From Calendula officinalis (taxonomy: Eukaryota > Streptophyta > Magnoliopsida > Asterales > Asteraceae), in contig OY970821.1 of the NCBI GenBank assembly GCA_963853835.1, forward strand, positions 52,282,646 through 52,346,645: a DNA stretch of 64,000 bases. The letters are read 5' to 3'. The number at the start of each line of letters is the position of its first letter. The first letter of the stretch is position 1. The position numbers and the translations under genes are program-made. The notes beneath the pieces were generated by a model. It saw nothing but the letters and a program-made list of their open reading frames with translations. It was not told the DNA's origin and made no database searches. Shown in pieces: positions 46,432-57,929 of the stretch.

Positions 46432-47203
46432 ATGGCTCCAAAGAAAGAATCAATTTATCCTCATGGCGTTGAACTCTCAGCAAAGGTTCACAAAGCTCCA
46501 CACATTCAAGACGATTTCACCGTTTCATCAATCAAGCTTACGAAAAACAATCGTCGGAGTAATGTAAACCCACGAGTAGTACATCCTGATTTCAAGCCCA
46601 TTTTACGACTCTTTAACGAACATCCCTTGAAAACGGATCTTAATCAAGATATTCTTATATCAAAATACCTACTCATTGAATTCTGGTATTCATGTACACA
46701 CTCAACAACCAATGACGGTGATGATATTATAACAGGTACAATCCTAGGCGGTGAACGAACCGTCTCCTTCAATCTTGAATCCTTCAGACGAATCACAAGC
46801 ATGAACTACTATGGCGATGAAGCATCAAAGTATGAATATACCAACTCTAGTGGAAGCAAATAAATCCATCTTAGCCCTAATTTCATACGATAAAGACCGC
46901 TCCCAAAATATAAAAAGACAGGGCATGTCCAGCATCTGGTCCACTTTCTTCATGACAATATCTCAATGCCTAACAACCAAAACAGGGGGTATGGATTGTG
47001 TTTCTACACATGATTTAATCTTGGGCGAATCCCTCATCTACACCCGCATAGTTGATTTTGGAAAACTAATCTTTGACAAACTAGTGTCAAAATTAAAATC
47101 AAACAAGCGAGACTTCATTGTGCCCTCTCCAAGATTCTTATCTTTGATCTTTGAACACTTCGTTGGAAAAGAGCAATACGAGATTATCAGCCAACGTGGA
47201 TGA
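46432..47203 (+). pseudogene. X ORF3, homologue of A ORF3
   Basis: The start MAPKKESIYPHGVELS is open to 46863, and the reading shifts frame near 46845 into a second ORF to 47203. The domain shows EFWYSCTHS, GERTVSFNLESFRRI, MSSIWSTFFMTISQCLTTKTG, IVDFGKLIFDKL and PSPRFLSLIFEHF. The last three align position by position with A ORF3, so this is a real gene family and not a chance ORF. The acidic C-terminal tail region is scattered downstream. Confidence 0.85.
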
Positions 47204-49907
47204 TATTTTTCCGGCATGGTGGGGGACACAAACTTCTCAGGCGTTTATGTCACGGAGGCCAAGCCCCTTCCCCAAGGTATGTTGAACTTTACTTCCTTAA
47301 TTCCTGAAAATGTGGCTTCGCACACACATCCTTCAGATTCTCCGGATACCGTTTCCTTCTTCAAAGAGACTATGAATCTGAAAAACACATCCCCCACCAC
47401 ACAAATCTCCAACTCGCACTATGGAAAAACCACCAACTGGAATGTCCCTCACAAAAGGGTACACCAGGACCAAACGAGCCAGACTTGTATCTAAGAAAAA
47501 CCTTATGCCATGGATAATCAGCCCCCACAAACCCCATCAGATACTGAGATGGTATCTGGCGAGAAAATGGGATCTCCACCCTCTCTTATCCCAGTCTCTC
47601 AAATGACTGTTGATACAGTTCAGGGTCAATCCCACACCCATCAGGAGTCCAGTATGCACACAAACCGAAGCACCTGCACTAGAGTCTATTCCAGTTCCTA
47701 ACAAGCTTTTGCAGTTATCTGATGAAGAGTTATTAAAAGTTCCACCAGAAATCATCTATGACTCAAATAATGAAGAACCAAAGGAGAGCTTCGGTGAAGT
47801 GCCAAATGAGGGTAATTTTAACTTCTCTGTACATAATCGAATTGTAAGCCAACCGATTCAAAACTTAAACAAGGATGCTATTGAATTCCAAAGACCATCC
47901 GACTGCTCTGATGATGATGAAGTGTTGACCGTTCTCCAACTCCCCTGCATCGAAATTAACTCATTGACGACTCATCAGATCCACTTGGCCTGATTACAGA
48001 TAATATCATCAGTGAAAACAAAACTGAACAAGAAAATACTCCGAAGGATCCCACTGCTAACGCAGTACCTGCTACAATGTATTTTTCCAGAAGGCCAGTA
48101 AACCAGGGGTGAAGAAGTTAATCTGGCAATACAACAAACTGAGCGAGCAGTCTCTGTAATTTGAAGTTAGATGGATACCGTCCAGCATCAGCAAAACTTT
48201 CATTAAATGACTGTTCAAAACTCTTTTGATCGTATGGAAAATCGCATTGAAACTCTTTCCACTATTCCTGATCTCTTCTCAGGAAGCCTGCAAGTGTGGG
48301 GTGAACTAAATCAAGACATATTCAGCGTTCAACAATCCACTGTAGAACAAAAAATGTCCATCATGCATGACATCAAAGCCATAAATGAACATCAGTATGT
48401 GATGATGGCCTGTCAAGATGTGTTAGCCAAAAATCAAGATGAAGTTCATAATGTAAACTCCAAACAATCTACATGAATTGATGCATTAAATGCTTCTCAT
48501 GATGCTTTTTGTCCCACTCAACACGAGCTCATTGAACAAGTTAGCAACCTTACATCTGTGGTATCTGTCATGAAGGCTGATATTGCAAAAACTTCCTCTG
48601 ACGTTCGCGCAGAAATGAATGCTGGTTTCGCTTTAAATCAATGAGCAAATTCAAGCCTTTCTTAGGCCACTTCAGAACCTCGCATTTTTTATTCAACCAA
48701 TTCAGCAACCTGAGTCTGCACCCCAATTTTTCGAAATTGTGGAGGTGCCTCCCCTAGTTCGTCAGGGGGAGATAGGCGTGCAGGTTGATCAGGGTGCTGA
48801 TGTGGGAGTCATCAATTTTCAAAGAATGTTTCAAAGATTTTGGCCAAATAAAATACTCAGAATCACTCATCCACCGATGGAGGATCCTGTTGTCGAACAA
48901 ATTGCTGAGTTTCAACCAATTCAACAAACAACAGTTGAAGATCTATAGATTCTTTTTGAGGCCAGAAGGAAAATTGTTCGTGAAGATACGGAAGAAACTG
49001 AAGAATTGAAATTGAAGATGTGGTGGTATCTTAGGTAAAAGAAACTGAGGAAATGGAAACTGCTGAAAGTAAGAACGTGTCGACTGAAGAAGAAAAAGAG
49101 GTTGAAAAGAAATCTGAACAAATCGAATCAATTGAGGAAACTGAAACTGATAACATAGTCATATCTGAAACCACAGCTGCAGTTGATCCCATTAGACCAA
49201 GATTAATCTCAAGAAACATCATCTCACTAGGTGGAAATAGAGAACCTGCTCCAACAAGCCTTTTCTCAACAGAAAAGAACCCATCATTAGCTCCTGGTGA
49301 CAAAGGAAAAGGGATAAAGCATGAACCTGAAAAAGATGAAAAAGATCGTCTGCGTGCAGCTCAGGTAGCATGTCTGGGCTATACAAACGAAGGAAAGGAA
49401 TTTGTTTGGTACTGGTAGCAGCAATGATACAGCTGGTTCTGCTCCTAAACCTTTGGACATACCACAAAGAATCCCTATTTTACATCCTGATGTGATAAGC
49501 CCGGAGTTAGCTGAGAAAAGAAGAACTCATAAGGCTTTCATAATTCAAGAAGAAAAAGCAGAGGAGGCATCACGATCAAAAACTCCTCAGCATGAGAAAG
49601 AAGGGATCTCAAAACTCCTAGAAACAAGAAATGTGATGGAAGTACTAGCAAGGCTACCAAAATCATCAAATGAACTCAAACACATCAGAAATATTGCCTC
49701 ACATGTACAAATGTCTCTGGAAAACTATATAAAATACTATGGAATTTCCTATGGAAGGTTGCTTGCATGCGTGGTACTCTGAAATTGACAACGAAGAAAG
49801 AACAAGAGAAGCTGAAATCATAGCCATAGAAGACAATGTCAAAGTCTCTGCTGTCAATGCACAAAAGATGTGTAGAACAAGAATTGCTCAACAGTTAGCC
49901 GAAAAGA
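47204..49907 (+). pseudogene. X ORF4 region, left of the CACTA element
   Basis: A series of frames with protein-like composition. There is a Ser/Thr/Pro-rich part (47216-47990), a helical piece FDRMENRIETLSTIP (48207-48476), acidic Glu/Ser repeats (49053-49400) and a helical stretch with HIRNIASHVQMSLENYI and EIDNEERTREAEIIAIEDN (49402-49960). Many stops. The order helix, acidic, basic, C-terminal domain parallels ORF4 of A. Confidence 0.6.
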
Positions 49908-49910
49908 AAA

Positions 49911-51594
49911 CAATAGTAAAAAATGGGCAATGGTCACACTATAAAACTGTGACCATATAGCTTTAGTCACTAAATTTTTTTTCCACTAATAGTGTGACCA
50001 AAGGTCGTGTCATATTAGGCAATGTATGGCTACATTTAAATTGAGTGGTTGTATTAACCGAAAAATAGTAGCCGTAGCCTAAAAGTGTGGCTATTCAAGA
50101 AGAAAATCTGTTGTGATAATTATGCATTCTAATTTATAATGTGGCCATAAATTGTCTGTAGACACACATTTTTTATTTTTGTGTGACTATTGTTCAAGCA
50201 ATGGTTACACAAATTTATTTTTATAGTAGCGCATGCTATTATTTAGTCACACAAATATATGTCTATTATGACTATTATTTACCTTTTAGACACATATAAT
50301 TACTCAAGCAATAGCTAAAAGTATAATAAGGACATACATTTAGAAATATTAAAAAACCGATATAGACTGGTCGGTCTAACCATTTAAACTGTGACTCGAA
50401 CATTCAACCGATTTGATTGCTTAAAATCACCGACAAAAACTAGACCGGTTAAAGCCAACCGGTAATAGTCAAACCCTAGTAAACACTCGAGTTAAACCAA
50501 AGGACTTAAGGATGTCAAGCTTTAATTATGTTAGTTTTTAAGAGTTGAAGCCCCCTTGTTTTTATAATGAAACTAAGTCTCACACTTTCTTACAAATACC
50601 AATGTGGGATAACATTTAGCCATATTTTAACCTATTAATGTGACAGTTGGTAATTTGCAGACACACATTTATAGTCAATTAAACTGTGACAATTGGTTAC
50701 TTTTAGCCACATAAGGTGTTATCGCGTGTGACCTTTGATAATATTTAGTCATATTTAACACCATTAACGTGACAACAACAACAAATTTATGTGGCTAATA
50801 AACATACATGCTCAACTATACTTGTACTACCTTCTCTCTTACTAGTAGTTACACACATAAATTTAATCATGGCTATTGTTTCTGCTTTAACCACACAATT
50901 CTTTATCACATGTGACCTCTGATAACATTTAGCCATATTTAACATCATTAATATGACAATTTATTACTTGTAGACACACATACATAGTCAATTAAAACCG
51001 TGGTTGTAAGTTAGTTATAGATACATAATTTTAATTTTAATCTTTCCATTTCTATTGTTTATGTTATAGCCACATGTAATTTTAGTTTTTATCGTGACTA
51101 TGTTTTAGGGTGTGGCACATATCCATCATATAGCCACACATGCACAAAAAATTAAGTGGCTATTATTTATCTTATAGCCACATGACACACAAAATAAAGA
51201 TCGTGGCTATATAATACCTTTCAACAACAATGAATTCATGTGCCTAATAAACACTACTTTTGGACACAAAAGCAATTGATTCATGTGACAAAATACATGT
51301 CTCTCGTCTCACATAATAACCATCACAAAATAATGTCACATTTTAACAAACAACCATGACGAAAAGTGTGACATTTGGCCACGCTACATGACTGTGGTTA
51401 GCAATGGACACCTTTATTATGTTAAATTGTGGCTAAAGTGTTCGAATCTAATTTGAGATTGTTACAATTTTGGAGTTAAATGTGGCTAAAATAACATTAG
51501 AACATTATTTGTGACCTTTAGCCACACAAATAAGTCAATCTGTGGCCAGACTGTTTTAAAATAACTGTGACTGTAGGCTATTTTTGTACTAGTG
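49911..51594. mobile_element. CACTA-type non-autonomous DNA transposon
   Basis: The right end in reverse complement starts CACTAGTACAAAAATAGCC. The left end is a decayed counterpart, CAATAGTAAAAAATGGGC. A 3-bp AAA duplication flanks it, and removing the insert with one AAA restores a continuous X reading frame across AEKK/MEILEW. The 1.7-kb interior has no transposase ORF but is filled with TAGCCACA / TGTGGCTA-type motifs on both strands, the usual subterminal repeats to which CACTA transposases bind. A segment with ACCGGT-type repeats at 50350-50480 looks different in origin. Confidence 0.85.
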
Positions 51595-51597
51595 AAA

Positions 51598-52258
51598 TGG
51601 AGATACTTGAATGGCTAAAACTAAATGAAACCAGAATCAGAGAAGAACTGATCCTAAAGTTCAAAACTCGTCACTCCAAAGCCCAAGGTACTCGTGTGGA
51701 AGTAGTCAGAGGCCCCCCTACAAAAGGTGGATTATATATCTTTCAACAAAGTCAATCGGCTCAGCATAAGTGAACTCACAGAAATTCTAGTAAGACACAA
51801 ATTCACTGAAGCTGAAGCGTCTTAGAGAGTTTTAAAAGAAATCCACAGACTCATTGAAGAATACAACGAAGTTAAGGAAAATTGCATCAAGAAGAGAGAA
51901 TCAGATGCAACTGAAACTGAACCAAGAGAACTTCTGCAGCAAAGGAAATTCAAATGCTGATAGATAGAGGAAAACTGCCAAACTATGAAGGTATAAATAC
52001 TGCACTGCCTCCTCATGCTCCTCCAATCGAAGAAAAATGCGTTCAGCTGCCACAAGAAGGATTCTTCTTTAAAGGTGCTCATCAGGATAGGAGGTTCCAA
52101 AGAATAGTAGAGCTGAAAAGAGCAAACTTTAATCATTTGAAGTCAATCAGGTTCATTCCCTCACTTGAAGCTATCAACAGCTGATCAAGGATCTCATGAA
52201 AGAAAAAGAAAAGGAGGTGAACGATTTGCTACCATTTGCTCAAAAAGAAGAAGAATGA
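51598..52258 (+). pseudogene. X ORF4 C-terminal region
   Basis: It continues the frame broken by the CACTA element: MEILEWLKLNETRIREELIL, TRVEVVRGPP, then several stops. QLPQEGFFFKGAHQDRRFQRI and LKRANFNHLKSIRF follow and match Z. A basic Lys-rich end closes it. Confidence 0.75.
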
Positions 52259-52591
52259 TGAAGAACGGCTATTCGTGTTTCTTTTTGTCTTGTAACTGAA
52301 ATTCTCTATACTTTTCTACTACTGTCTGATGCATGAATATCATCAGTTAATGATGATGATTTTGACATACCTGAGTTTATTTTCTTGCTAAATACTTAGG
52401 AAAACTCAAAAAGAAAACATGAGTTATAAGCTGTAGTGTGATCAGATTTTATCAGCTCCCCATGTATTGTAATGTTTTCTAGGTACGTCGAAGACCCTTT
52501 GAATTGTGAAAAATATTCAAGGTTAAATATAAAACCTTCACATATTAAGGGGGAGTTGCCTAACTATTTGCTACATCAAATAGGGGAGGAT
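52259..52591 (+). other. 3' untranslated region and polypurine tract of X
   Basis: Two purine tracts (AAGGGGGAG at about 52548 and ATAGGGGAGGA at 52580-52590). The second touches the LTR. The UTR is mirrored in Z at 53940-54107. Confidence 0.8.
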
Positions 52592-53581
52592 TGTTGGGTC
52601 GCTGAAGAGCATCTCCCACTGAGGAGATTTAATGAAGACAAAAAGGCGAATAGATAGAAGATAATATGAGGATTTGTTCCTCGGATTTTTGGGTAATTGT
52701 ATCTGATCTGATCGGATCACAGCTACCCAGTTACACTATCTGATCACTATCTGAAACAATGATCAGTTCCCCGTGCGGAATTAGATACTGATCAACAGAT
52801 CAGTAAGTGTAACAGGTTCAGCGCAATGGACAAAACGCTGAACCATTGAACAGATACTTCTCTAAGGAAAACTCTTAGTGAAGGCCACTGGAGCTGAAGG
52901 CCATCAGAAGAAGCATGAGTATCCGAAATCTCATGGCCACCAGAAGTGTACATAAGCTGGAAGCTTCAGCGTCACAGAAAGACACAAGTAACGCACAAGT
53001 TTGTGCATTGCTGATTATGAGCATATCTTGCAAATCTTCTAGAAGATATCAGCGATCACAAGACGACAGAAAGTACTGTCAGAGTTCTGTTATTCGTGCG
53101 CGTCCCATGTTATATCTGCACCAACGGAATTCTCACACGTGGAATCGATCGATCATTCCTTTGGCTCTACGTTTCCCAATGATATAAAGTGAGGACTTAG
53201 TCGATCGATTCCGGTGTGCACCCAACAAGGTTACACGCTGCTGAATTTACTCCAGAACTTTTTTCCTTTGAGTAGAGTGTAAACCACCAGTTAACTCTAG
53301 TTGTCTGATTCGAGAATTCAATCTGTACAACGAAAGTGTCTGGTCTTGTGCTTGATCATTTGTTGATCATAAACTTGTCTTAGATAATATATGTTGTTGT
53401 CTATCACATGCAAGCAGTTTTGTTAGGATTTTTCTTAGTTATTCCGCAAACTGCTTGCATCTTTATTGTATCAATTATTGATTAATAAAGAAAAGTTTAA
53501 AAAGTGTTGAGTGTCTCCTTAAATTTAAGTTGGTCAGTGAAAGCGTATAGGTGTTATATTCCATCTATTACGGGACTAAGA
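52592..53581 (+). repeat. 3' LTR of X
   Basis: 990 bp. It ends ACTAAGA where the 5' LTR ends ACTAACA, so the terminal CA is mutated. ATACC follows. Confidence 0.92.
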
Positions 53582-53586
53582 ATACC

Positions 53587-53787
53587 ATTAGAGGAATTCT
53601 ACATTGAATTCTTGGAGTTCTTCTTCCACATTTATTTGTGTAATCAAAGGCTTCAAGGGTATGATCTTCATACTAAACTCTTTGTTTATTATAGCTTAAT
53701 TATCTTGTCAATATGTAGATCCTTGATTGGTGATTTATGTTATATTTCCACTGCGTTTTACTTTGATTAAACCGTAAATCACTAACA
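53587..53787 (+). repeat. 3' LTR of Y, right portion
   Basis: Matches 19437-19637 and ends AATCACTAACA. Confidence 0.92.
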
Positions 53788-54107
53788 GAACTGAAAAATG
53801 CAAACTTCAATCATCTGAAGTCGATCAGATACACACCTTCACTTGAAATTATCAAACAACTGATCAAGGATCTTCTTAAAGAGAAAGAAAAAGATATGAA
53901 AGAACTGCTCATTCCGTTTGCCCCAAAAGAAGAAGAATGATGAAAATCATTTGTCTTTAAATTTCTATTTATCATGTAACTGAGATTTTACTTGTAATTT
54001 CCTGACTTTGCATGAATGAATCATATCAGTTACAATGATATAATTTTGACATAGCTGAGTTGATTGATTGTTAGACACTTAGAAGAACTCAAAAAGAAAA
54101 TATATGA
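53788..54107 (+). pseudogene. Z: accessory ORF4 C-terminus and 3' UTR
   Basis: LKNANFNHLKSIRY to KELLIPFAPKEEE, stop at 53937-53939, directly continues the fragment at 18776-18901 once Y is removed. The following 170 bp match the X 3' UTR. Z is cut at 54107 by V. Confidence 0.85.
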
Positions 54108-55249
54108 TGTTGAAATTACGTGCACAGTTAGTCAACCTATGGTGATACATCCGTGCCTACGAAACACTTAAGGGTCACATCGATGATTGCATGTAATACG
54201 AGCAAGATATGTAATGATACTACGAAGAGGCATGATTCATAATGGTCATTATGAATCAGTTAAGTATTACGTTAAGTTTAACTTATTACTAGATTAGTTT
54301 AACTAACTAATTAATACAAGTATTTGTACAATACTAGTTGGGTAAATATACAGTGTGTTAATTATAGATTATCCATAACATGATTTAAAGATAATAAATC
54401 ATATAGTGTTTGGATGTATTATTGTTTGATTATATAAAGTTTATTATATAATTAATTATTAAAATTATAAATACAAGTATATATATTTCGTGTATTATAT
54501 ACCGAAATATATTAGTGTATTAATACTAGACATTTAATAATTAAGTGTAACAAATAATAACTAGATAAACTACGAGGGATGAATGTGCAAAAGGATAAGT
54601 TTAATTAAGAGATTAATATTAATTAAACTTGAAGGGCCCTAAGTGAAAGTCCTTCTAATATAAATAGAAGACTTGGGGTTCCCTTGTTTATTCTAGAACC
54701 CTACACGAATTCACTCCCTCTCCCCCTCTACCCTATCCGGCCGAAGCCACCAACACAAGAACACAAGCTTGTGTTCTTCGTGTTCTTCGTTCGTTCTTCG
54801 TGTTCTTCAAGTCTTGATGTTCAAGGATCGTTACAAGTGATCAAATAGATGATTGCTCATCGTGTTCATCATCAGTGTACTTACTTAAGCAATACTAAGG
54901 TATGTTTTGAAACACTCTTTTTCCCCTTCTCCCTCTTGTTCGACGAAGACACCAAGAACCCTAACGTTCTTGGTGTTCGACGAACACACATAAGAGTGTG
55001 TGTGTGTGTGTGTGTGTGTGTTCAAGTTGTTCGTACAACGCTTCTTTCTTGTTAATCTAGTTTATATTTCCAACATCTCATAATCCTTTAGGGTTTAAGG
55101 ATTAAGTTTAATATCAGTTCCGCTTTTAGGGATTAAACTAGCTAGTTGGCTTAACCGGCAAGAACAACCTCATGTTGTTGTCAGTATGGTTCGAACCAAG
55201 ACACTAGGTGGTCAACCCAATGGGTTGATCAATGTTATGAAACCCTACA
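54108..55249 (+). repeat. V: 5' LTR of a copia-type element
   Basis: TGTTGAAATTACG to AACCCTACA, 1142 bp, followed by a PBS. A TATA box (TATAAATA near 54660) has complementary flanks TTCTA/TAGAA. A (GT)10 tract lies at 55001-55020, and a TTCTTCGTG-rich leader at 54770-54810. The second LTR is not in the window. The preceding TATGA could be the left target duplication. Confidence 0.82.
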
Positions 55250-55250
55250 A

Positions 55251-55262
55251 TGGTATCAGAGC
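55251..55262 (+). other. primer binding site of V
   Basis: TGGTATCAGAGC one base after the LTR. Confidence 0.93.
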
Positions 55263-56125
55263 AATGGTTTAGAAATCTCAACAAGAATAACAAAGTTTTA
55301 TTTGTTTGTTTAATTTCCAAGTATTATTTTTTGTCCCAATTTCTTTCTTCCTTCCTTATAATTTTCGATCAAGAGAAAGAACCCTAGGACCAAGAGCATT
55401 AAACCAGTTTAGTTTAATTGGTCAAAAATGATTCTTTCCCTTTCCCTATTTTTCGAAAAATTGTAAAAGAACCCTAGGACCAAGAACATTAAACTAGTCT
55501 AATCTAATTGGTCAAAATGATTCTTCCCTTACACGTTTTTCGAAATTTTGGAAGAACCCTAAGAACAAGAGTATTAAACTAGTTTAGTTTAATTAGTCAA
55601 AAGGATTCTTTCCTAAACCCCTTAGATTTTTGAAATCCAGGAGGAATCTTGGACACCAAGTTTGTTAAACTAGTTTAGTTTAATTGGTGGAAAAGATTCT
55701 TAGACTTAAGAATTTTGAAACCCTTAAAGAACACTAAGTTTAGTTTAATTGGTTAAAAGGATTAATTAAAAACATAATATATAACCAAGAAAATTAAACA
55801 TGTTCATATTTAAAAAGGTTTGATTATTATTAGGTTTATTAAAACTAGTTCTTTAAACCTAGAAATCTTAGACAAAGTTTTATTGTCTATATGGTTTAAT
55901 ATAATAAGTTTAAATAAATTTATAAAAGTTATAATCTATCCTAGAATTTAAACAAAAAACTTTGTTTAGATAGGATTTATTAGGATTAACCTTTAAATAA
56001 AAGATGTTTTTGATCAAGAAAGTTAAAACCTAGTTTTAATTGATCAAGAACAAGATTAAAGGTTTAATTAATTAAAATTAATAAGGATAAAAGAAAGTGT
56101 TAATTTTAAGTTTTAAAATTAACAA

Positions 56126-56129
<4 letters not shown>
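55263..56129 (+). other. V leader with tandem repeats
   Basis: Four to five diverged units of about 95 bp between 55370 and 55760. Each holds AGAACCCTAGGACCAAGA, a TTAAACTAGTTTAGTTTAATTGG core and GATTCTT. No gag ORF follows before the (TA)n tract. Confidence 0.7.

Positions 56130-56187
<58 letters not shown>
56130..56187. repeat. (TA)n microsatellite, left flank of T1
   Basis: About 29 TA units. Confidence 0.97.
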
Positions 56188-56191
<4 letters not shown>

Positions 56192-57702
56192 ACTGTTCAT
56201 GCGAGAACCATTAATATTGCGAGAACTGCGAGAACTAATCTTAACCATTAGATTAAGAGATCAATGGTCATTATAAAAGATGGCAACTTTGTAAATCAAT
56301 AAAAATCTGAATCTTAAAATTTTAGAGGTCGGAGGGTATGATAGTCAAATTCATTAATCTTAATTATGGTATTTTTTCCCACTCTCTCCTCATTTTGTGC
56401 ACCAGAATCCTAAAAAGGGGCTTGTAACTCTCTCTCCACAGATTAATACGTAGTGGTGTGTGTTTTCATCTTTATCACTAGAACCCTAAAATCGGCGCCT
56501 CCTTTCTTGCCATTTGGGAAAGCAAATTTTCACAGAAGAATATGTTGTAATTAATCTTCTTGCCATTTGCCAAAAGAACATTTTTAATTCATCTTCACTT
56601 GCAAATCGAGCACAGTTGCCATCTCCGATGATTCTCCCATTTTAGACAAGACAGTCGCCGGATAAACCGTCGACCACCGTCGCCATCTCCGTTGTTCATG
56701 TTGCTCTATCCTCGTTGTTCTTTGACCGGTAATTAACTTCCCCGCTTTTCATTGAACTACTGCGACCGATCTGCATCAAAGAGATGCGTTGGCGGATTCT
56801 GGCGATTCGGGAAGCAGATCTACGGGGATAGGTCGCGGATCTACGACTACAAGTAACAACATGGCGAGTTTCCGCTTAATTTTCCAGCGAATTGTCTCCA
56901 CCGATGGTTTCTGTTTCTGTGCTGCCATGGCACAAAGTTTGGCTTTAATATATTCAATAAATATTCTAACTTCAATTTGATCTTTGGAAGCTTCTTTTAA
57001 AAATTAGCTGGCCATGTCGGTTACTCATATGTACAGTGAAGTGTTTGTTTTGATATGGTATTTTTTATTTTAGAAGTTTTTGTTTTGATATAATGAGATT
57101 TATGATCTTGCATTACCAATGAAGAGGGATTTAGGCTTCAAATTTCCATTGAATATCCTTTGATTCTAGTTATTCACCGATGAACAAAATTAATAAAGAT
57201 TAATGATTCTAGTTGTTCACCAATGAACAAAGATTAAGGTTTTAACTTTCCGGTAAACAATAGTGAACTGTTGCATATATTTATTTTTGTGCACTGTTAC
57301 CTAGATTTAGACTTACAAAAATCGTTCATTTATAGAGATTTGTTGGTTGTAATTTTGTTCATTAATAATATGTTTAACAATTTTGTACATTTGTTCATTA
57401 ATAATATGTGTTCATCATTGAATACGTTAAAAATGTTAGTTATTTTTGCGTTCATCAATGAATCCCTACGGGTTTCATTAATAAAATACGACTTTCAGAA
57501 CTAACATCCTAGAAAATAGAATGGAAGTTTTGATTTAATTATAGAAACTGAATTTGTCTTAATTTATCAGAATTAAAAGCAATTAATAAAAGATTAAAAA
57601 TGACTACAATGCCCTTTAGGATTTAAAAATTAATTAATTGAAATGATTGGTCAGAAAGTGATTCTCGCAGTTCTCGCAATAATAATGGTTCTCGCATGAA
57701 CC
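56188..57702. mobile_element. T1: TIR element seated between (TA)n tracts
   Basis: About 41-bp inverted ends lie at 56195-56235 and 57660-57701, with a repeated GCGAGAAC motif and one or two mismatches. It is about 1.5 kb. The left half contains plant-like CT-rich UTR text (56380-56760) and a short ORF (56789-56980) without a domain. There is no transposase. TA microsatellites on both sides mean the target duplication cannot be read. Micron-type elements of rice show similar targeting; that family link is only an analogy. Confidence 0.75.
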
Positions 57703-57720
57703 CTCCTCTCTCTCTCTCTC

Positions 57721-57808
<88 letters not shown>

Positions 57809-57809
57809 C

Positions 57810-57853
<44 letters not shown>

Positions 57854-57864
57854 TCTACATATAT

Positions 57865-57926
<62 letters not shown>
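57703..57926. repeat. (CT)n then (TA)n tract with ATATCTACATA interruptions
   Basis: CT repeats at 57703-57721 followed by about 200 bp of TA, with interruptions near 57804 and 57850-57875. The YIYIYI ORFs on both strands are artefacts. Confidence 0.97.

Positions 57927-57929
<3 letters not shown>

Larger units (their letters stand above)
23000..53581 (+). mobile_element. X: pol-less Sirevirus-like element, host of A, W and a CACTA element
   Basis: The 5' LTR starts at 23000 (TGTTGGGTCGC) and is itself split by A. The 3' LTR is 52592-53581. The target duplication ATACC stands at 22995-22999 and 53582-53586, inside the 3' LTR of Y. PBS, a long gag with two zinc knuckles and two accessory ORFs remain. 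No protease, integrase, RT or RNase H lies between the gag end (45812) and the accessory ORF (46432). LTRs differ by many substitutions and a roughly 20-bp indel, so X is older than A and W, as nesting requires. Confidence 0.9.
18902..53787 (+). mobile_element. Y: copia element, pol-deleted, host of X
   Basis: The 5' LTR is 18902-19637. The 3' LTR is split into 22414-22999 and 53587-53787 by X. The target duplication is GAGCT (18897-18901) against GAACT (53788-53792), one mismatch. The internal region proper (19638-22413) holds a 1.9-kb leader and a gag remnant but no protease, integrase or RT, so Y moved as a non-autonomous derivative or lost pol later. Its LTR start TGTTGGAATATGCTTCACG and its leader resemble W read on the opposite strand. 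Confidence 0.88.

Noticed and set aside
56188..57702. T1 as a Helitron
   Set aside because: Long inverted termini are present at both ends; Helitrons lack them and need a CTRR end with a hairpin.
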